From CAIMUX01 sp964473865 (GTDB lineage: Bacteria; Eisenbacteria; RBG-16-71-46; CAIMUX01): a DNA stretch of 64,000 nt. Every line of letters starts with the position of its first letter. Position 1 is the first letter of the stretch. The stretch is taken from assembly GCA_964473865.1 (NCBI GenBank), contig CAYYQN010000008.1, positions 65,321 to 129,320 of the forward strand. Direction: 5' to 3'. The translations under genes and the position numbers were made by a program. Positions 24,146 through 31,316 of this stretch are shown here, piece by piece. The notes below the pieces were generated by a model. That model saw nothing but the letters and a program-made list of their open reading frames with translations, ran no database searches and was not told the DNA's origin.

Positions 24146-25332
24146 GCGCCCCTCCGTCCTTCGCCGCGTGATCCCCCGCCTCCTCGATCCGCCAGCGTCT
24201 CCTCGTAGAGGCGCGCAATCCGGGCTACGACCGTCCGGCGCTCGAACCGCTCCAACGCCGCCTCCCGCCCCGCCCGGCCCATTTCCCGGCGCAACGTCGC
24301 GTCGGCCAGCAAACGCTCCACAGCGGCCGGGAACTCGACCTCCGATCGATCGGGATCGACTAGCATCCCAGTCCGGCCCGACTCCACGACCTCCTCCAGG
24401 CCCGGGATCCGCAGCCCCACCACTGGACGTCCCGCCATCATCGCCTCCGCGGCCGCGATCCCGAAAGACTCGACGCGGGACGCGAAGACGACAGTCTCGC
24501 TCAAGTCGCACAGGCTCGGCACGTCGCTCCGCGCGCCCAGAAGCCGCACGCGGCTGCCCAGACCCAACCGTGCCGATTCCGCCTGGAGGAACGGGCGCAG
24601 CGCTCCCTCGCCGGCCACGAGCAGCATCAGGTCGGGATGCCGGCGAAAGACCGGGAGGAGCAGGCTCAGGAGCCGGTCGAATCCTTTCTCCGCGTTCAGG
24701 CGGCCGACCGACAGCAGGACTCTCGCTCCCGCCGGCAGGTCGAGCGCGCGGGCCAGGCTCGCCCGATCCTCGTCCGTGCGCGCGGGAAAGCGACCGGCGT
24801 CCACGAAATTCGGCAGGACGATGATCCGGTCCGCATACCAGGGAACGATCCGCAACAGCGCGCGTCGGACCGCCTGCGAGACGGCGATCGTCGTCCTGGT
24901 GTGGCGGGTGTTCACGCGGCACCAGAATCGCCGCCAGAAGCCGTAGCCCTTGAGGAGCAGGCCGGAGTGCGCCGTGGCCAGGATGGCGCAGTCGGGCCGG
25001 AGCCGGGCGGTGACCGCCGGGGACCACGGCGTGGAGAGGTGATCGTGCACGATGTCGATCTCGGCGCGCCGCAACCAGCGGGCGTACCGCAAGGCTCCGC
25101 GCAGGTCGCTCCCGCGGCGAAGCCCTATCTCCCGGACGGCGATGCCCCGACTCTCCAGCCGATCTCCATAGATCCCGCGGGCCGCGAAGAAGCAGACCGT
25201 GACGGAGAAGCGCTCTCGAGGCAGGGCCGAAGCCAGATCGTAGACGTGCCGTTCGGCGCCGCCCAAACCGCCGGACCAGAGGAGATACACCACGCGGATC
25301 CGGCCGTCCGGCCGCGCCGCCGCGTCGCTCAC
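24142..25332 (-). CDS. Glycosyltransferase family 4
   Basis: A 396-residue GT-B enzyme. The N-domain has VVYLLWSGGLGGAERHVYDL, the GGAE loop typical of WaaG/PimB-like GT4. Next come IDIVHDHLSTPWSPA and FVDAGRFP, then the C-domain with LLSVGRLNAEKGFDRLLSLL, VRLLGARSDV and ASRVESFGIAAAEAMMAGRP (EX7E). Start GTG 25332 overlaps the stop of the polymerase/ligase gene as GTGA. The end is a low-complexity Gly/Arg tail. The longer upstream frame is not homologous and was discarded. Confidence 0.92.
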   Translation of the reverse strand: MSDAAARPDGRIRVVYLLWSGGLGGAERHVYDLASALPRERFSVTVCFFAARGIYGDRLESRGIAVREIGLRRGSDLRGALRYARWLRRAEIDIVHDHLSTPWSPAVTARLRPDCAILATAHSGLLLKGYGFWRRFWCRVNTRHTRTTIAVSQAVRRALLRIVPWYADRIIVLPNFVDAGRFPARTDEDRASLARALDLPAGARVLLSVGRLNAEKGFDRLLSLLLPVFRRHPDLMLLVAGEGALRPFLQAESARLGLGSRVRLLGARSDVPSLCDLSETVVFASRVESFGIAAAEAMMAGRPVVGLRIPGLEEVVESGRTGMLVDPDRSEVEFPAAVERLLADATLRREMGRAGREAALERFERRTVVARIARLYEETLADRGGGGSRGEGRRGA

Positions 25333-26831
25333 TCCGGCACCCCTTCCCCCGACACCCGCCACGCCAAACCCCCGAGGCACCAGTAGAGCAGATTGGTGGG
25401 GTTGGTGTTCATCGGCGCGTTGGAGAGGTTCATGAGCAGGAGAATCACCGCCCACACGCCGCCGATGCCGGCCAGGACTCGATACTCCCGGCAGCCGGAG
25501 CGGGCCATCCGCACGACTCCCCAGAGCGGAATCAGGTGCAGGATGAGCACGGCGACCAGGCCGATCAGCCCGCCCTCCAGGAGGGTGGTCAGGTAGTAGT
25601 TGTCGGTGGCAATCCCGCCGGAAATCGTCTCGGCCAGCCCCATCCGGTAGTACAGCCCGCCGCTGGCGGTCGCGCCGAGCCCATGGCCGATGATCGGCTC
25701 CTGGGCCAGCATGGCGAGCGCTCGCTGCTGCTCCTCGATGCGCACCACCAGCGACGTGGAGACCCCGACCTCCGTCGAGAAAGAGGAGGCGAGGCGATTC
25801 TTGAGCAGCGGCCCGAAGTGGAGCCAGGCCAGCCCGGCTACCAGGACGACGACGGCCAGGAACACCGTCAGGAGCCGCGGACTCCGGTGCTTCCAGACCA
25901 GGGCGAGGACAAAGAGCGCCGTGCCGGCCATGACCGTGATGTTGTAGGTCAGGATCAGGGAGTAGGTGCAGAGCGCAAAGGCCAGGATGCACCAGATGCG
26001 CCGGGCGGGGCGCCGCACGACCTCGAGGAAGAAGAGAGAGAGGGCCAGGCCCACCAGACTGAACGAGGCCAACGCGACCTGGTCGTCGAGGATGGAGAAG
26101 ACCCGCTGGAAAAACCGGCCGCTCAGGGGATCGACGGCGACATACGCCGCCCCGAACGTCTCGAGGTTGATGCCCAGGCCGCTCATCAGCTCGATTCCGA
26201 CCAGCGCCTGAGCCACGGCGCCGGCGGCCGCCAGCGCGCACGCGCCGAGAATGCAGGCCAGGAAGGTCTTCACCGCCCGCAGGTCGCCCACTGCTTCCGC
26301 AGCCAGGAACATCAACGGCGGATAAAGGAGGAGGGCCCGGGTCGCGTTGGCGGCCAGAAGCGGATCCGTGCCTCGGACGAACGAGACCGCCGCCAGGAGG
26401 GTCAGGAGCGCCGCGGAGACCAGATAGCCCAGGAACGGAATCCGCACCTGCGCCGGCCACGGCCAGCGGTCGAGCAGCGGCGCTTTGGCCAGGGCCCAGA
26501 GCGGAAACGCCAGCAGAAAGAGCGTCCCCTTCGCCCACCCGAGCGGGAGTCCCACGATCCGCGACAGGAAGGGCGCCACCACAGCGAATCCGAGGAAGAC
26601 GGCCAGGAAGAGTCCGACGCGGCGGAGCAGGAGGTACACCGCGCCGGCCACGACGAGGGCAAGCAGAAGGGCAAAGAGCCCGCCCCAGGGTGGGGCCTTG
26701 AGCAACCCTCCGACATAGAGCACGCCGGCCAGCAATCCCCAGGGGGCGAACCGAAGGGCCTCCGTCCCAGCCCCCGTCCCAGCCCCGGCCCCCGTCCCCG
26801 TCCCCGTCGCGCTGCGAGTCGGCGCGTTCAT
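25329..26831 (-). CDS. O-antigen polymerase/ligase family membrane protein (Wzy/WaaL-like)
   Basis: 500 residues with about 11-12 membrane helices. The periplasmic Wzy_C-like region is around SSFSTEVGVSTSLVVRIEEQ and ALAMLAQEPIIGHGLGATAS, with the GxG pattern and Arg residues shared by ligases and polymerases. It should polymerise the lipid-linked repeat or ligate it to an acceptor in the periplasm. Residues 6-25 are a Thr/Gly/Ala low-complexity stretch from a 6/12-bp repeat. Start ATG 26831 overlaps the upstream GT2 stop (ATGA). Polymerase versus ligase cannot be separated here. Confidence 0.82.
   Translation of the reverse strand: MNAPTRSATGTGTGAGAGTGAGTEALRFAPWGLLAGVLYVGGLLKAPPWGGLFALLLALVVAGAVYLLLRRVGLFLAVFLGFAVVAPFLSRIVGLPLGWAKGTLFLLAFPLWALAKAPLLDRWPWPAQVRIPFLGYLVSAALLTLLAAVSFVRGTDPLLAANATRALLLYPPLMFLAAEAVGDLRAVKTFLACILGACALAAAGAVAQALVGIELMSGLGINLETFGAAYVAVDPLSGRFFQRVFSILDDQVALASFSLVGLALSLFFLEVVRRPARRIWCILAFALCTYSLILTYNITVMAGTALFVLALVWKHRSPRLLTVFLAVVVLVAGLAWLHFGPLLKNRLASSFSTEVGVSTSLVVRIEEQQRALAMLAQEPIIGHGLGATASGGLYYRMGLAETISGGIATDNYYLTTLLEGGLIGLVAVLILHLIPLWGVVRMARSGCREYRVLAGIGGVWAVILLLMNLSNAPMNTNPTNLLYWCLGGLAWRVSGEGVPE
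26764..26811 (-). repeat. Simple-sequence repeat at the start of the polymerase/ligase gene
   Basis: Repeated GTCCC(A/C)GCCCC/CCCCGT units on the plus strand encode alternating Gly-Thr/Gly-Ala at residues about 7-23. Units are six or twelve bases, so copy change would alter linker length but not frame. Confidence 0.75.
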
Positions 26832-27880
26832 TGCGGGTCCGTGTCCATCCGCGCGGAGGCCTCTGCGTCGGCTGGCGAACTGGGGCGCCGGGCGCGCCTG
26901 CCCGGCGCGCAGAATCCCACCATCATCCCCGCCATCTGCGCCCACTGCTTGGCCGCGTGCAACCAGGGAAAGACGAGGCGATCCACGCCCCGGACCGACC
27001 GCCATCCGAGCGCGCCGTAGGCGAGGGGAAGCGCCAGGACCCAGGCCGCGGCCACGACTCCCCAGGTGAGCTTCCAGACCGCCAGCGCCAGCAGCACTCC
27101 GAGAATCGGAAGATAGAGCAAGCGGGGCAGAAAGCCCGGGTCCGAGAAGAGCCGCCGTCGATCCTGATAGGGCATGGCATAGTGCAGGCCGTAGCGGTAC
27201 CACTTCCGCAGAATCCCGCCGAATGTCGCGGGATGGTAGTGCGTGACCCGGCAGGCCGGATCGAAGATCAGGCGGTGTCCCGCCTCGCGCAGGCGGAGAT
27301 TCAGATCCGGATCCTCCCCCATGTACAAGGCCGGGTTGAAGCGATGCCGCCGCAGCGCCTCGCCCCGATACAGGGCATTCATCGTGGCCAGCGAACGAAC
27401 CCGCCGGCGCGACGTCGCCGGGCCGAGTCCATAGTGCAATCCGTTCAGGCAGCGGACCACCCGGCCGCCTTCGGGAATTCGCCCCGGACCGCCGACGGCG
27501 CAGGCCCCGGGCTCTTCCCGCAACACCTGCAGCGCGCGAGCGGTCCAGTCGGCCGGCAGCACGCAATCGGCATCGATCAGGGCGATCCAGTTCCCGCGGG
27601 CAGCCTCGATCCCTCGATTCCGCGCCGACGCCGCGCCGGGAACCGGTTCAAAGAACAGCCGGACGCCAAAGCTCCGGGCGATCTCCGGCGAGGCGTCGGT
27701 CGAGGCATTGTCGACGACGATGATCTCCGCGGCCCGTCCGTCGAGGCGCTGCGCCTGGAGCGACTCCAGACAGAGGCCGAGGGTTCCGGCCGCGTTGTAC
27801 GAAGGGACCACATAGCTCACCAGGTCGTCGCCCGCTCCGGCGGCGCTGGCGCGGTCCTGCTCGACCTCTCTGCCCGGCAC
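26828..27880 (-). CDS. Glycosyltransferase family 2 with C-terminal membrane segments
   Basis: 350 residues. The GT-A core spans about 20-250: LVSYVVPSYNAAGTLGLCLE, IIVVDNASTDASPEIA, WIALIDADCVLPADW (DXD-type), and LYMGEDPDLNLRLREAGHR (the ED base region). C-terminal helices (LPILGVLLALAVWKLTWGVV, AAWVLALPLAYGALG) anchor it in the membrane. Start GTG 27880; no strong ribosome site was picked. It begins 12 bases after the Wzz-like stop. Its own stop overlaps the next start as ATGA. The sugar is unknown. Confidence 0.9.
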   Translation of the reverse strand: MPGREVEQDRASAAGAGDDLVSYVVPSYNAAGTLGLCLESLQAQRLDGRAAEIIVVDNASTDASPEIARSFGVRLFFEPVPGAASARNRGIEAARGNWIALIDADCVLPADWTARALQVLREEPGACAVGGPGRIPEGGRVVRCLNGLHYGLGPATSRRRVRSLATMNALYRGEALRRHRFNPALYMGEDPDLNLRLREAGHRLIFDPACRVTHYHPATFGGILRKWYRYGLHYAMPYQDRRRLFSDPGFLPRLLYLPILGVLLALAVWKLTWGVVAAAWVLALPLAYGALGWRSVRGVDRLVFPWLHAAKQWAQMAGMMVGFCAPGRRARRPSSPADAEASARMDTDPQ

Positions 27881-27892
27881 GGCGGTCCCGGT

Positions 27893-29089
27893 TCAGGCGT
27901 CGCGCCGGCGCGGCGAACCGACCGTCTCCAGAAGAGCGATGCCGGCAACCGCGGTGATCAGCCCGGAAAGCGCGCCGGCCACGACCATGAGCTTACGCTT
28001 GGGCGAGGTCCTCTCCTGGGGCGGCACCGCCAGGTCGAGGACCTGGATGGTGGGCGCATCGGACGCCTCCTGGATCTTCGCCTGGTAGTACTGCTGGTTG
28101 AGGTAGCTCTGCAGGAGCACCTGGGTCTTCATCTCCCGCTCGTAACGCGCCAGCTGGTACTGAAGGCTCGGGATGTCGGCGGCCGCGAGATCCATCCAGG
28201 TCTGGCCGCGCGCCCCCGCGGCTCCCCCGGCGGTCGCTTCCAGGCCCCGCAGCATCCGGCGGAGCTCGTCCGCTTCCTGCTGCAGCCGGATTTGCTCGGG
28301 ATTGTCCGCGGTCAGGCTCTGCGACGCGACGCCCAGTTCCACTTCCTTGGCCAGAAGACGGCTCTGCAGCTCCGAGGCGGTCTCGATCAGCGCCTTGGTC
28401 TGCGCGTCCAGCGACACGGCGCCGTGCCCGCGCTGGAACTGCGCGAGATCAGTGCTCAACTTCCGGATCGCCTCCTCGTTCTCCTGGAGTTGCCGCTCGA
28501 GGTAGACCCGGGTCTGTTTGGCGCGCGAAAGACTCTTCTCCCGATTGACCCGGTCGAGCTCTTGTACAAACTGGTTCGCGACCTCGGCGGCGCGTTGGCG
28601 CGTGCGCTGATCCGCCGCGGACCCGGCGAACCAGCTCGTGGCGAACCCGACCGTAACCGTGAGGATGCCTGAGGGGTTGACCGAGAACTCGCTGACGCCG
28701 GACAGCGCCGTCACCGCCCGCTCCATGGCGACCGGCTCGGGGAAGCGACGCAGGTCGAACCAGTCGAGCAGGTTCTGGGAGTGGATCACTCCCTCCATGA
28801 CCGTGCGGCTGCGCAGGATCTGGGCAAAGAGCTTGGCTGTCGCCACCGACTGGTCCTCCAGCCCGAGGATCCCCAACGGCGCCTCGAATTCGGAAAGCCC
28901 CGGGATCGACCGGGAGGCCTGCACCGGAGGCAGCAGCGTGGAGTGGGCCCGATAGAGGCGCGGCATCACCAGAGAGAGCAGGGCGGTGCCCACCAGGAAG
29001 ATCGAGAACATCGTGCCCAGGAACTTGCGCCGCCGCCTGGCGATGACCAGAAGGTCATTCCACCCGATCGTCTTCGGCCCACTGGTCAT
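27893..29089 (-). CDS. Chain-length determinant/EPS co-polymerase (Wzz/GumC-like)
   Basis: 398 residues. An N-terminal Wzz domain has TM1 about 23-45 (FLGTMFSIFLVGTALLSLVM). A long periplasmic coiled-coil region (about 190-330) is rich in Gln, Glu and Leu (LERQLQENEEAIRKLSTDLA). TM2 lies near the C-terminus (LMVVAGALSGLITAVAGIAL), preceded by the Pro-rich LDLAVPPQERTSPKRK typical of Wzz/GumC. There is no C-terminal tyrosine kinase domain. It sets polymer length and links the polymerase to the Wza-like channel. Start ATG 29089 has GGGAG. First gene of the minus-strand EPS operon; the promoter is probably at 29303-29331. Confidence 0.92.
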   Translation of the reverse strand: MTSGPKTIGWNDLLVIARRRRKFLGTMFSIFLVGTALLSLVMPRLYRAHSTLLPPVQASRSIPGLSEFEAPLGILGLEDQSVATAKLFAQILRSRTVMEGVIHSQNLLDWFDLRRFPEPVAMERAVTALSGVSEFSVNPSGILTVTVGFATSWFAGSAADQRTRQRAAEVANQFVQELDRVNREKSLSRAKQTRVYLERQLQENEEAIRKLSTDLAQFQRGHGAVSLDAQTKALIETASELQSRLLAKEVELGVASQSLTADNPEQIRLQQEADELRRMLRGLEATAGGAAGARGQTWMDLAAADIPSLQYQLARYEREMKTQVLLQSYLNQQYYQAKIQEASDAPTIQVLDLAVPPQERTSPKRKLMVVAGALSGLITAVAGIALLETVGSPRRRDA

Positions 29090-29302
29090 GGGTCTCCCTC
29101 TCCCCTCTCGTCCCGCGGGTGCGCTCGGGACCGCCGGCGACCCGACCCGGCCGCCTATTGTGCTCTGCCCTCCGCCACCGATCACTCCGCCGCGGCCTGC
29201 TCGACTCCAGAAATGGGGAAGCCGGGACTGGTCACTTCCGCCCTGGCGCAGGCTCAGTACCGGGTGCGTTCGTCGGGCATGGGACCTCCTGGAACCCAAA
29301 GG

Positions 29303-29331
29303 ACCATAGCGAAAAGGGCGGCCCGCTTCAA
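29303..29331 (-). promoter_or_regulatory. Putative promoter of the EPS operon
   Basis: Minus strand: TTGAAG (29331-29326), a 17-base spacer, TATGGT (29308-29303). Four of six positions match in each box. It leaves a leader of about 205 bases before the Wzz-like ATG at 29089. Confidence 0.5.
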
Positions 29332-29471
29332 GTCGCGGCCGCCGTGCCGTTCCGCCCGCCTTCGCACCCGGGTTCAACTCGGTCGCCCGTCGCTTTGACT
29401 TCACTTGCAGCCGCCGGCCGGCCTCCTCGACTCGTCCCCGGCGGACAGGTGGCGCGTCGCACGGACTTCGC

Positions 29472-29501
29472 TTGCGACCGCCGCCGGCCGGTTGCTACGC
29501 T
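29472..29501 (+). promoter_or_regulatory. Putative promoter for the ABC transporter (near-leaderless)
   Basis: TTGCGA (29472-29477), an 18-base spacer, then TGC-TACGCT (-10 at 29496-29501). Transcription would start near 29508, three bases before ATG 29511. No ribosome site precedes that ATG, which fits a leaderless message. Confidence 0.45.
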
Positions 29502-29510
29502 CCCCGTCCC

Positions 29511-30434
29511 ATGGTCATCGAGCCCCTCCCCGTCGAGGCTCATCGCCTCACCAAGCGCTACGGCAACCTGACCGCCGTCGCCGGCATCGACTTCGAGGTC
29601 CGCGCGGGCGAGTGCGTGGGGTTTCTCGGCCCCAACGGCGCGGGGAAGACCACGACCGTGCGTATGCTCACCTGCTTCACTCCGATCACGGAGGGATCCG
29701 TCCGCGTCTTCGGTCTCGACTGCGCCGAGCGCCCCCGGAACGTAAAGCGGCTCCTCGGCATCTGTCCGCAGGAGGACAACCTCGACCCCGACTTCAGCAC
29801 CCGCAAGAACCTCCTCACCTACGCCCGCTACTTCGGAATCGCCGGCCGCGAGGCGGCTCGGCGGGCCGACGCGCTCCTCGACCTGGTACAGCTTCGCGAC
29901 AAGGCGGACGCCAACATTCGCGAACTTTCGGGCGGCATGAAGCGGCGGCTCATGCTCGCCCGGGCGCTTCTCAACGAGCCGCGGCTGCTCGTGCTGGATG
30001 AACCGACGACCGGTCTCGACCCGCAAGCCCGGCACCTGATCTGGCAGCGCGTGCGTTCATTGCGGACCGACCAGGGCGTCACCGTTCTCCTCACCACCCA
30101 CTACATGGAGGAAGCGAGCCAGCTCTGCGACCGCGTGATCCTCATGGACGCCGGGCGGATCCTGCTCCAGGGCCCCCCCGACGCGCTGGTCCAGAGCGAA
30201 GTGGGGCGCGAGGTCGTCGAGGCGTGGGAAACCGTCGCGGGCTTTACGGAGTTTGTGCGGTCGTCGGGCTGGCGGCACGAAGAGGCGGAGGGACGGCTCT
30301 ACATCCATGACGTGGCGGGAGGCGTGGTGGCGAGCGCCATACAGGAGCGGTTCCCGGGCCAACAACGTCTGATCCGCCGGGCCACGCTCGAAGATGTGTT
30401 CCTCCACCGCGCCGGTCGGGCGCTCAAGGAGTGA
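29511..30434 (+). CDS. ABC exporter ATP-binding protein (NodI/DrrA-like)
   Basis: A 307-residue ATPase. Walker A GPNGAGKTTT, Q-loop ICPQEDNLDPDFS, signature LSGGMKRRLMLARAL, Walker B LLVLDEPTTGLD, H-loop TTHYMEE. The pattern CPQEDNLDPDFSTRKNLLTY is typical of the NodI/multidrug ABC-2 group. The C-terminal 70 residues form the small DUF4162-like domain. No Shine-Dalgarno is seen before ATG 29511. The permease gene overlaps the stop by four bases (GTGA). The substrate is unknown; next to EPS genes it could export a lipid or glycolipid, but this is not shown. Confidence 0.93.
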   Translation: MVIEPLPVEAHRLTKRYGNLTAVAGIDFEVRAGECVGFLGPNGAGKTTTVRMLTCFTPITEGSVRVFGLDCAERPRNVKRLLGICPQEDNLDPDFSTRKNLLTYARYFGIAGREAARRADALLDLVQLRDKADANIRELSGGMKRRLMLARALLNEPRLLVLDEPTTGLDPQARHLIWQRVRSLRTDQGVTVLLTTHYMEEASQLCDRVILMDAGRILLQGPPDALVQSEVGREVVEAWETVAGFTEFVRSSGWRHEEAEGRLYIHDVAGGVVASAIQERFPGQQRLIRRATLEDVFLHRAGRALKE

Positions 30435-31234
30435 CCGCCGTGCCGGGGCTTCGGACCCTCGCGAACATCTCTCCGCGCGCCTTCCGCGTCTGGCAACGAA
30501 ATGCCGACGTCTTCCGCGCCACGATCTTCGTCAACTTCCTCCCACCGATGCTGGAGCCGGTATTCTACATCGTGGCGTTCGGGTACGGCTTCGGCAGCCT
30601 GGTCAAGACGGTCCCCTACCTCGGCCAGGAGACACCGTATCTGCGGTTCATGGTTCCCGGAGTGATCGCCATCGCGGTGATGTTCCAGGCCTACTTTGAG
30701 ACAACCTACGCGTCGTTCGTGCGGATGTACTACCAGCGGACCTTCGATGCCATGACCGCCACCCCGCTTCTGGTGGAGGATGTCATCGCCGGGGAGTGGC
30801 TCTGGGGCGCCACCAAGTCGATCGCGGCGACGATCATCATGCTGGTGATGGTCTCGCTCTTCGGGCAGGTGCATTGGCCCACCGGACTCCTGGCCGTGGC
30901 GTTCGCACTGCTGGGCGGACTTCTCTTTTCGGCGCTCGGTCTCATCACCACGGCCCTCGTGCCGCAGATCGACAACTTCAACGTCTCGACCTTCCTCTTG
31001 ATCTTCCCGATGTTCCTCTTCAGCGGGACCTTCTTTCCCCTGGAGATCCTGCCGGACTGGGCTCTGAAGATCGCGCTGGTCCTGCCGTTGACCCACATCT
31101 GCTCCCTGCTGCGGGGCGCCTGCCTGGGGCTGGAGCCGCCCCATGTCTGGGCGAGCATCGTCTATCTGCTTCTGTGCACCGGGGCGGCGTTCGTGGGGGC
31201 GATGGTGCTGATGCGCCGACGTCTCGTAAGGTAG
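30431..31234 (+). CDS. ABC-2 type permease (NodJ-like)
   Basis: 267 residues with six membrane helices of the ABC-2 type. Typical stretches are MLEPVFYIVAFGYGFGSLVK, LIFPMFLFSGTFFPLEILPD and VLPLTHICSLLRGACLG. It pairs with the ATPase at 29511. Start GTG 30431 lies inside the ATPase stop (GTGA). It matches NodJ in length. A hairpin at 31288-31307 separates it from the convergent L,D-transpeptidase gene. Confidence 0.92.
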   Translation: MTAVPGLRTLANISPRAFRVWQRNADVFRATIFVNFLPPMLEPVFYIVAFGYGFGSLVKTVPYLGQETPYLRFMVPGVIAIAVMFQAYFETTYASFVRMYYQRTFDAMTATPLLVEDVIAGEWLWGATKSIAATIIMLVMVSLFGQVHWPTGLLAVAFALLGGLLFSALGLITTALVPQIDNFNVSTFLLIFPMFLFSGTFFPLEILPDWALKIALVLPLTHICSLLRGACLGLEPPHVWASIVYLLLCTGAAFVGAMVLMRRRLVR

Positions 31235-31287
31235 CGCGGCCGGGGGGCCGGAAGTCGGAGTGGAGTCGGACCGGAATGAGGTTCTGG

Positions 31288-31307
31288 GCCGGCGTTTTCG
31301 CGCCGGC
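31288..31307. terminator. Hairpin with TTTT loop between convergent genes
   Basis: GCCGGCG (31288-31294), loop TTTTCG, CGCCGGC (31301-31307). It lies 53 bases after the permease stop and nine bases before the L,D-transpeptidase stop. Confidence 0.5.
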
Positions 31308-31316
31308 GCCAGGGCT

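Larger units (their letters stand above)
29090..29510. other. Divergent intergenic region (421 bp)
   Basis: Lies between the EPS operon (-) and the ABC transporter genes (+). Contains the EPS promoter candidate (29303-29331), a 25-28 base imperfect direct repeat (29397-29421 and 29464-29491, both GACTTC, CTTGC, CGCCGGCCGG) and the transporter promoter (29472-29501). No ops/JUMPstart element was recognised in the EPS leader. Confidence 0.5.

Noticed and set aside
26764..26811. Phase variation of the polymerase/ligase gene by repeat slippage
   Set aside because: Repeat units are 6 and 12 bases, so gain or loss keeps the frame.
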